Below, one piece after another: positions 31,178 to 37,014 of a stretch of DNA of 37,014 nt. Under the pieces are notes generated by a model. It was not told the origin of the DNA. It did not search any database and worked only from the letters and a program-made list of their open reading frames with translations. The translations under genes were made by a program, and so were the position numbers. The DNA comes from a virus, in IMG/VR virus record IMGVR_UViG_3300018080_008431, positions 1 to 37,014 of that record. The stretch is one strand, 5' to 3'. How positions within the stretch are numbered: position 1 is the stretch's first letter; each line of letters begins with the position of its first letter.

Positions 31178-31474
31178 TTAACTTTGTTTCATCGCTTCCA
31201 AGTGTCTGTCGATGTCATCACCTACTAACTTTTCAACCATACCTTGCTGTCTTGCGGCCTTGGTTAACAAAGCCTCTTTACTGATGTCATCTGGTAAGGT
31301 TTCCGCTATCCGCCGAGTAAACTGCTTACTCTTGTAATTAGCACTCGGTAGATTCTCCATGTACATTGTTTCAAGAATCATTTTCCTCTCACCTCCTTCA
31401 TCTGTTAAGACTTGTCGGATATAGCCCGCCTTATTGCCTATACCCAACTCAACTTCTTTTAATATTTTTCTCAT
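31178..31474 (-). CDS. Hypothetical protein, 98 aa
   Basis: This 98-residue protein begins MRKILKEVELGIGNKAGYIRQ and is helical after residue 40 (FTRRIAETLPDDISKEALLTKA). No Cys or catalytic motif is seen. It overlaps the upstream 165-aa gene by four bases (ATGA), so the two are probably made together, between polymerase and ssDNA-binding genes. Confidence 0.55.
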   Translation of the reverse strand: MRKILKEVELGIGNKAGYIRQVLTDEGGERKMILETMYMENLPSANYKSKQFTRRIAETLPDDISKEALLTKAARQQGMVEKLVGDDIDRHLEAMKQS

Positions 31475-31968
31475 AAATTATTTAGTGGCCCTTGGGCTAC
31501 TAATCTGTCACCTACCTTTTTAAGTGCATTTATTACTTCTTGAACCGAATTAACTGCTGATTGTAATAACATAGCTTTTCTTTGTTTTGCTGCCTCATCT
31601 TCCCGATAAGCATATATTGACTGCTCCGTTATAGCATCACAATATTTATCAGATATAGGAGCACCTTTAGGCCCTTTCTGATTCTGTTTATTCTGTGACC
31701 AGTTAGTAGAGTGATGCCACCTTCTTTTATTGGTTGACTGCGTTGCCTGATATACGGCTTCAGCCCATAAGGAATTTACAAACATATTTATAGATGCCAG
31801 TTTCAAAAAATCTGCCTGAATATCATCTATCGCAAAGTCTAAAATAGCCTTTCCGTCCACCGTAGCATATTTGGACACTATCTCAATAGCCTCACTAACG
31901 GCATCAGTTTCCTCAACCTCTTGATATGCCTTCTCTAATCTTGCCTTCGCCTGCTGTATTCTGTTCAT
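31471..31968 (-). CDS. Hypothetical helical protein, 165 aa
   Basis: This 165-residue, largely helical protein begins MNRIQQAKARLEKAYQEVEE and has a basic polar middle (STNKRRWHHSTNWSQNKQNQ) with helices on either side. The basic loop might contact nucleic acid. AGGAGG lies upstream and a TATAAT (minus strand, 31983-31988) is close by, but no clear -35. No family is recognised. The gene follows the polymerase and is co-translated with the 98-aa gene. Confidence 0.55.
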   Translation of the reverse strand: MNRIQQAKARLEKAYQEVEETDAVSEAIEIVSKYATVDGKAILDFAIDDIQADFLKLASINMFVNSLWAEAVYQATQSTNKRRWHHSTNWSQNKQNQKGPKGAPISDKYCDAITEQSIYAYREDEAAKQRKAMLLQSAVNSVQEVINALKKVGDRLVAQGPLNNL

Positions 31969-32015
31969 ATGCCTCCTAATATATTATAGCCACTATCTCT
32001 GAAAATCACCACCGA

Positions 32016-35000
32016 TTAACATAATTTTTGAGGTTTCGGTAACCCCTTATCCTTGTAATTTAAGAACACAATATAGTCTGATTTACTCACATCAATAGCT
32101 AATTTATTCCTGCCCTCAAGCCGTCTGGCCCTTATCAATATCGGGTCGCCTATCTTGAGCATATTCTTATAAGTCATCCAACTATTATGCCAGAGATTTA
32201 CTGAATAATTAGTAATACCCGATATATCCATAAAACACATTTCACCCGTTTTAGATTCCCAAGTCTTTAGATTCTCGACTACTCCTATTGCCAGAACTGT
32301 ACCCCTCTTATCGCCATTAGCCAGACCTTTTGATATATCAATACCTAAACCCTCAATGACATCCTTATATAAAAGTATCGGATGGCCTGTCAAGTAAAAC
32401 CCGAGAACATCCTTCTCTCTCCTCGATTTTTCCTTATCCTCCCACTCCTCACCGCTAAATACAAAGTCCATCTTAGATTTACTCTTGCCTTTCATCGTCT
32501 CAATAGCATCAAATATCGGCTTTCTTCCTTTCCCGAAGCAGTCTAAAGCTCCCGACTGAGCCAGAGATTGCATCGCTCCCTTATTAACCTTCACTCCCGA
32601 TATATTGTTTATAAAATCAATAAAGGTCTTAAACGGCCTTTTAGCTGCTACTTCTGTAAATCCTTTTATAGAAAATTTCTTTACCATACCAAGACCACAC
32701 CTTATTGCCTCACCCTCTTTAATAAATCCCCACTCCGATATATTGATATCGGGAGGAAGTATCTTTATTCCATTACTTATAGCATCATCAATATATTTCT
32801 TTAACTTCTCATCATCACCGACCTGAACGGTTAATTCAGCCGTTGACCAATTCACAGGATAGTGAACCTTAAACCACATAGACCAATACGAGCATAAGGT
32901 ATAAGCTATTGCGTGTGACCTATTAAATGAGTAGTTAGATGACTTCTCAATTATCTTAAACAACTCTGCCATTATCGCTTCATTATGGCCTATCGCCACT
33001 CCACCCTTTATAAAATCAGACCTAAGACCAGACATCTTAGCTGCTATCTTCTTACCTATCGCCTTCCTTAAATCATCTGCTCGTTCTAAACTGAACCCTG
33101 CTATCTGTACGGCAATTTCCATAGCTTGTTCTTGGTATAAAATTATATTCCTTGTATCTTGTAAAATCGGCTTTAGGTCTTTCATTATCGGCTCATAATT
33201 ACCCCTCGCAAACAAATCTATAAAATCATACGCACCGGGCCTAACTAATGCCGTAATGGCTGCCAGTTCCTCAAAGTTTCTCGGCTTTACTTTAAGCACC
33301 GTATCTATACCCAAGTCACTTTGAAATTGGAATATATCTCGACAATTACCCTTACAAAATTCGTCAAATACTTTTTTATCATCAAGAGGAATCTCACTTA
33401 ATCTCTTTATTCCAGAAAGCTCCTTAACTATCGCTAAAGTGGTTTGTGTCTTTGAACCCAAGCAGTCAACCTTCAATAAACCAAGTGCATCAGAGTCCTC
33501 CATATCTGCCTGAATAACTGGGTCACCTGAACCTCCACCCGATAATCTCAATGCTACTGTTTCTTGAATAGGGTTATCAGATATAATCATACCTGCGGGA
33601 TGGATGCCTTTAGTCTTTACTCTACCCTCTAACCTTCTGGCTATCTTAAACATCTTGGTATATTGTTCGTAAAAGTCTTTAAATATAGGCTCATTTAATA
33701 TAGCTCTATCTATCGTCATATTACTGCTTTGTCTGGTAACAAATGATTTACTGATAGTTTCAGCCGTAGCGTAAGGTATTCCACAAACCCGACAGCAATC
33801 TTTTATCGAACCTCTACCCTGTATCGATATATAAGTAGATATTTTAGCCGTTTTCCATTTACCCTGAATATACTCTATTACTTCATCCCGTCTTGAGGCG
33901 TCAAAATCTACATCAATATCTGGCGGTGTCTTTCTGGCAGGATTTAAAAATCTCTCAAATAGTAAATTATGCTTGATAGGGTCAACATCCGTAATTCCGA
34001 ATTCATAAGCCACCAAGCTACCCGATACTGAACCTCTGCCCGCTCCGACTTGTATGCCTTGTTTCTTAGCCCAATTCACAATATCACCTATCAAGAAGAA
34101 GTAATCCTCAAAGCCTAATTTCTTAATAACTGATACCTCATATTTAAACCTTTCCCTATATTCTGCGGGCCTGTCAAACTTCAAATATTTTTCAGTCATT
34201 TCGTCAAGACTTTTATTCATCTTCGGACACTTGAAATCATACTCAATATCAAAATCCTCAACCTTATCTGCTACCTCTTGAGTATTCATTATGGCCTGTT
34301 CGTAATCCTGATACTGAATCAAAGGATGGTACTCGGCAAAATGGTTTTTCATATCATCCTTACTCTGCATCCAGTAATCCTCTGAATCAAAGCCCGGTGA
34401 CTCTGCCAGAGTTTTCTTTTTCTGAATACCCAGTAAAGCATTATGAGCCAGTAAATCTGATTCCTCAAGGTAGTGCATATCACAAGTAGCCACACATTTA
34501 ATTTCCATTTCTTTAGCTAACCGAATTAGTTTAGGATTTATTATTACATACTCCTCTAACTCATCTGGCTGTATCTCGATATAATAATCATCCCCGAATA
34601 AATCTTTCCACCATTTCATTTCAGCCCGTATCACCGATTCATCTTCTTCTTTTAAAATCATATAAGAAATTACACCCTGTAAACAGGCCGAAAGTGCTAT
34701 CAAGCCCTTACTATGTTTCTTTAAAACCTCTCGGTCTATTCTGGGTACATAGTAAAAGCCCTCTGTATGAGATATCGTTGATAAGGCCAGTAAGTTTTTA
34801 TATCCTTCTTCGTTCTTGGCGAGTAATATTAAATGGTTTCTATCCCGAGTCTTTTCTAATCTATCTTTCGCTATATAAAATTCACTACCTATTATCGGCT
34901 TTACTCCCACCTTCCTGCACATCCGATGAAATTTATGAATACCAAATAAATTTCCGTGGTCGGTTATAGCCAGAGCGTTCATCTTCATACGCTTAGCTTT

Positions 35001-35429
35001 TAAAACTAATTCCTCTATATGCCCGAACCCGTCAAGTAGTGAAAATTCTGTATGTACGTGAAGATGAACAAACCCGCTTGAGTCTATCTTGTAATCTGGC
35101 GTTGTTCCCCAGTAAAGTTTAGGTAAGATTAACTGCCTGCCGTGTTCTCCATATTCTTCTTCAACTCCAAATAGTTTAACGGTCTCAAAATCCGTATAAA
35201 AATCTTCATTAAAGAATACATCGTGAATATGAAATATCCTTACCCCTCTTTTCTCAAGCTCATCAAGTAACTCTTTATCTATTCCCCACCCATTGTGCTG
35301 AAAGTGAAGATGCTCCTCTGCGGTTCTCTTTGAGGCATAGACCTCGCCCTGTATCGAGCCAGTTACTGTCGGGGATTTGTCGCTCTGGTACTTAAATACC
35401 TTATTGTCTTGAATCTTGAATTGTATCAT
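32016..35429 (-). CDS. dnaE: DNA polymerase III alpha subunit (DnaE type) with N-terminal extension
   Basis: This 1137-residue family C replicative polymerase begins with about 118 residues of unknown kind. A PHP domain follows: HLHVHTEFS (122-130), ITDHGN (155-160), GSEFY (181-185), CDMHY (316-320). The palm has GAGRGSVSGSLV (462-473) and the catalytic PDIDVDF (503-509, D504 and D506) plus LKVDCLG further on. Fingers, helix-hairpin-helix and an OB-like end (GTVLAIGVVENLKTWESK) complete it. It looks fully active and would copy the phage genome. The ATG lacks a Shine-Dalgarno, and TATAAT sits five bases before it. Confidence 0.92.
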   Translation of the reverse strand: MIQFKIQDNKVFKYQSDKSPTVTGSIQGEVYASKRTAEEHLHFQHNGWGIDKELLDELEKRGVRIFHIHDVFFNEDFYTDFETVKLFGVEEEYGEHGRQLILPKLYWGTTPDYKIDSSGFVHLHVHTEFSLLDGFGHIEELVLKAKRMKMNALAITDHGNLFGIHKFHRMCRKVGVKPIIGSEFYIAKDRLEKTRDRNHLILLAKNEEGYKNLLALSTISHTEGFYYVPRIDREVLKKHSKGLIALSACLQGVISYMILKEEDESVIRAEMKWWKDLFGDDYYIEIQPDELEEYVIINPKLIRLAKEMEIKCVATCDMHYLEESDLLAHNALLGIQKKKTLAESPGFDSEDYWMQSKDDMKNHFAEYHPLIQYQDYEQAIMNTQEVADKVEDFDIEYDFKCPKMNKSLDEMTEKYLKFDRPAEYRERFKYEVSVIKKLGFEDYFFLIGDIVNWAKKQGIQVGAGRGSVSGSLVAYEFGITDVDPIKHNLLFERFLNPARKTPPDIDVDFDASRRDEVIEYIQGKWKTAKISTYISIQGRGSIKDCCRVCGIPYATAETISKSFVTRQSSNMTIDRAILNEPIFKDFYEQYTKMFKIARRLEGRVKTKGIHPAGMIISDNPIQETVALRLSGGGSGDPVIQADMEDSDALGLLKVDCLGSKTQTTLAIVKELSGIKRLSEIPLDDKKVFDEFCKGNCRDIFQFQSDLGIDTVLKVKPRNFEELAAITALVRPGAYDFIDLFARGNYEPIMKDLKPILQDTRNIILYQEQAMEIAVQIAGFSLERADDLRKAIGKKIAAKMSGLRSDFIKGGVAIGHNEAIMAELFKIIEKSSNYSFNRSHAIAYTLCSYWSMWFKVHYPVNWSTAELTVQVGDDEKLKKYIDDAISNGIKILPPDINISEWGFIKEGEAIRCGLGMVKKFSIKGFTEVAAKRPFKTFIDFINNISGVKVNKGAMQSLAQSGALDCFGKGRKPIFDAIETMKGKSKSKMDFVFSGEEWEDKEKSRREKDVLGFYLTGHPILLYKDVIEGLGIDISKGLANGDKRGTVLAIGVVENLKTWESKTGEMCFMDISGITNYSVNLWHNSWMTYKNMLKIGDPILIRARRLEGRNKLAIDVSKSDYIVFLNYKDKGLPKPQKLC

Positions 35430-35444
35430 ATAGTATTATAGCGT

Positions 35445-36062
35445 TTAAACCTCTGCTTCTTCATAGGCCTCAACTATCAACCCGTAAGCTTTTCTTATCC
35501 TCTTTATGTTCCCATAAGCTTTAGGTATAGATACTCTCAATATCTTTGCTATTTGTTTTGTGGTCTTTTCTTCGGATAGTAAATCTAAGGTCTGTAAAGT
35601 GGGTTCTCTATTACTCTTATCTATCGCCATTTCATTTATAGCACTCTGTAAATCTTCTATTAAAAATCCTGCTTCATATACCTCTGGGTTTCTTGGTTCG
35701 GGTATCTGAAAATCGTTGGTTATAAATTGTATTGTGGCCTCTATTGTTTTAGTTTTCCTATATCCTTTTCTCAATATCGGGTGCCTTCTTCTTACTTCTT
35801 TTCTTATCCAACTTCTCGTAACCGACTTAGACCTATTAAAGGCCCAAGTCTCAAAACTGGCCCTTTCTGGATTATATTCTTTAAATTTTTCAAATATGTT
35901 TATCAAAATTTCCTGTTTTAAATCTTTACTATCGTGTTCTTGGAGAGTCTTTCTTCTGGTATGTCCTTCTAACCTTACTTTCTTTTCCCACTCGGTTATC
36001 AACTCATTAAAAAATCTTTTGTCCTCCTTTGTTTTGACAGCCAGTTTTGTGAGTTCCGTCAT
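35445..36062 (-). CDS. Sigma-70-like RNA polymerase factor
   Basis: This 205-residue protein has a region 2-like segment (about 46-95: KQEILINIFEKFKEYNPERA, SFETWAFNRSKSVTRSWIRK) and a region 4-like helix-turn-helix (about 158-192: LLSEEKTTKQIAKILRVSIP, KAYGNIKRIRKAY). The size and lack of region 1 and 3 are like ECF sigma factors. It could direct host RNA polymerase to phage promoters, such as the extended -10 sites at 4761-4794 and 14224-14253. The link is inference. It has a strong AAGGAGGGG site and a clear promoter upstream. Confidence 0.75.
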   Translation of the reverse strand: MTELTKLAVKTKEDKRFFNELITEWEKKVRLEGHTRRKTLQEHDSKDLKQEILINIFEKFKEYNPERASFETWAFNRSKSVTRSWIRKEVRRRHPILRKGYRKTKTIEATIQFITNDFQIPEPRNPEVYEAGFLIEDLQSAINEMAIDKSNREPTLQTLDLLSEEKTTKQIAKILRVSIPKAYGNIKRIRKAYGLIVEAYEEAEV

Positions 36063-36117
36063 AACCCCTCCTTCCTTTCTGTTTGCCTCCGCCTCTTTTT
36101 ATATATCCCATATCTCT

Positions 36118-36145
36118 AATATAATATATCATATGGCAAAGTCAA
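36118..36145 (-). promoter_or_regulatory. Sigma-70-like promoter for the sigma factor and polymerase genes
   Basis: On the minus strand TTGACT (36140-36145) and TATATT (36118-36123) are 16 bases apart, five of six matches to consensus in both boxes. The predicted start is near 36111, leaving a leader of about 50 bases before the ATG at 36062. It is the best promoter match in the window and is probably used by the host polymerase early in infection. Confidence 0.7.
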
Positions 36146-36177
36146 CAGATATTCAGAAAAAGTTATCTATACTCACC

Positions 36178-37014
36178 CTACATTTTTTCAGATTTAATGT
36201 TTTTCAAGATTTCAAAAATTTCATTTTCTAAAAGTGGAACATTAAATCCTAATGCCTCAATTTTTTCAGTTGACAAAATACAATTAGAACGACCTGCCTT
36301 TAAACCTGCCAAAACTTCTTCAGCTGGAGCTGTAATATACTCTACTGGCTCGATTAACTGGTACATCCGTAAAATTTCCTCAACATCCATAGCTCCTTTA
36401 TTCACTACATTAAAAGTACCAGTACATCCTTTCTCGGCTAAAAATTTAATAGCTTCACAAAGTAGTTTAAGAGTCGTCATTGAATTTTTCTTAACAAGAA
36501 GATGTTTGCCCTCTTTAGCATACTTAACCACCTTAAATATGTAACACCTATCACTTAACTTTTCATCAATAGGCATCCTGATACGAAGTACCAGAGCTTC
36601 AGCATATTCTTCAAGAATCTCTTGCGACCAACATTTAGTCTTTGAGTAAAAGCTTCCTGTAAAGTTAGCTATATCTTCTTCCGACCAATGTTTCTCGTAA
36701 CCTGAATAGATGCATCCCGAGCCGATATGAATCCAGTACCTCTTTAGCTTCTGACATACCTCTGCTATCATTACTGGTAGGCCGACATTACCGCCGAAGG
36801 TTTCTGCCTTATGGTCCTCGCACCAATCCACATTAGGCCTTCCCGTCTTTCCTGCACAGTTGATTAAAATATGACTTGGGTATTGCTCCTTTAATAAATA
36901 TTCCAAGTCGTTCTCGCTGTAAATATGCCCTATTAACATTTTACAGTTAGGTAAATTCCTATGTAAATACTGGCCTACATAGCCCGCTCCAAGTACCAAA
37001 AAATTTAGAGCCAT
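36178..37014 (-). CDS. RmlD-like NAD(P)-dependent sugar nucleotide reductase/epimerase
   Basis: This 278-residue short-chain dehydrogenase-type enzyme has the Rossmann motif NFLVLGAGYVGQYLHRNL (4-21), ILINCAGKTGRPNVDWCEDH near 50-70, WIHIGSGCIYSG around the catalytic Ser/Thr, and FYSKTKCWSQEIL, which holds the Y-x-x-x-K pair. The family reduces or epimerises dTDP- or similar sugars (RmlD, dTDP-rhamnose synthesis). It could make the donor for the glycosyltransferases in this phage. The ATG is at the window edge, so a longer N-terminus cannot be excluded. Confidence 0.75.
   Translation of the reverse strand: MALNFLVLGAGYVGQYLHRNLPNCKMLIGHIYSENDLEYLLKEQYPSHILINCAGKTGRPNVDWCEDHKAETFGGNVGLPVMIAEVCQKLKRYWIHIGSGCIYSGYEKHWSEEDIANFTGSFYSKTKCWSQEILEEYAEALVLRIRMPIDEKLSDRCYIFKVVKYAKEGKHLLVKKNSMTTLKLLCEAIKFLAEKGCTGTFNVVNKGAMDVEEILRMYQLIEPVEYITAPAEEVLAGLKAGRSNCILSTEKIEALGFNVPLLENEIFEILKNIKSEKM

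Noticed and set aside
35716-36231. 171-codon ORF on the plus strand
   Set aside because: It lies opposite the sigma-like gene and its promoter, has no RBS or known motif, and would be the only plus-strand gene.
1-37014. tRNA genes, integrase or insertion sequence
   Set aside because: No cloverleaf arms with GTTC-type T loop, recombinase motif or terminal inverted repeats with a transposase were found by reading both strands; a tRNA scan would be needed to be sure.
1-37014. Stop codon reassignment
   Set aside because: TAA, TAG and TGA all end genes at positions where the next gene starts or overlaps, and no domain is interrupted by an in-frame stop.

Overview
This window reads as part of an AT-rich genome of a tailed double-stranded DNA phage (Caudoviricetes). 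It could also be a prophage, but no integrase, att site or host gene is visible. Every gene I can support lies on the minus strand, so the genome is transcribed from high to low coordinates. Genes are packed tightly, with many ATGA or short overlaps and strong AGGAGG-type ribosome binding sites. TAA, TAG and TGA all serve as stops, so there is no sign of recoding. The host cannot be named. Bacterial sigma-70-like promoters, Shine-Dalgarno starts and the XkdF/SPP1-type head module fit a bacterial host.

Layout in transcription order. (1) 37014-36178: an RmlD-like sugar nucleotide reductase. (2) 36145-24481: after a clear promoter come a sigma-like factor, a DnaE-type replicative polymerase, a possible ssDNA-binding protein, a Rad50/SbcC-type ATPase split over separate genes, an Mre11/SbcD nuclease, a family-4-like uracil-DNA glycosylase, a PD-(D/E)XK-like protein, a methyltransferase and an HNH protein. 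(3) 24598-19161: a RusA resolvase, a B12-binding radical SAM enzyme with its own promoter, a cluster of very small membrane, lipoprotein and Cys-rich genes behind a striking inverted-repeat array, and a ParB-like protein. (4) 19161-11199: the packaging and head module, in the order small terminase, large terminase, portal, MuF-type minor head protein, XkdF-like protease, scaffold-like protein with a probable nested start, and major capsid protein. (5) 11134-2797: eight glycosyltransferase or methyltransferase genes, two of them fusions, interleaved with three probable virion or small proteins. (6) 2800-1: small genes and the N-terminal 597 codons of a repeat protein that runs off the left edge.

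The phage appears to bring its own polymerase, recombination and repair set and probably its own transcription factor. Placement of the sugar and methyl transferases directly after the capsid gene suggests a methylated glycan attached to the virion; this is inference. The most notable points are the split Rad50 with its Mre11 partner, the TIGR03960-like radical SAM enzyme, the nested scaffold start, the 21-22 bp periodic inverted-repeat array, the glycan cluster and the SITE-repeat protein. Tail-tube, tape-measure, integrase and recognisable lysis genes are not seen here.
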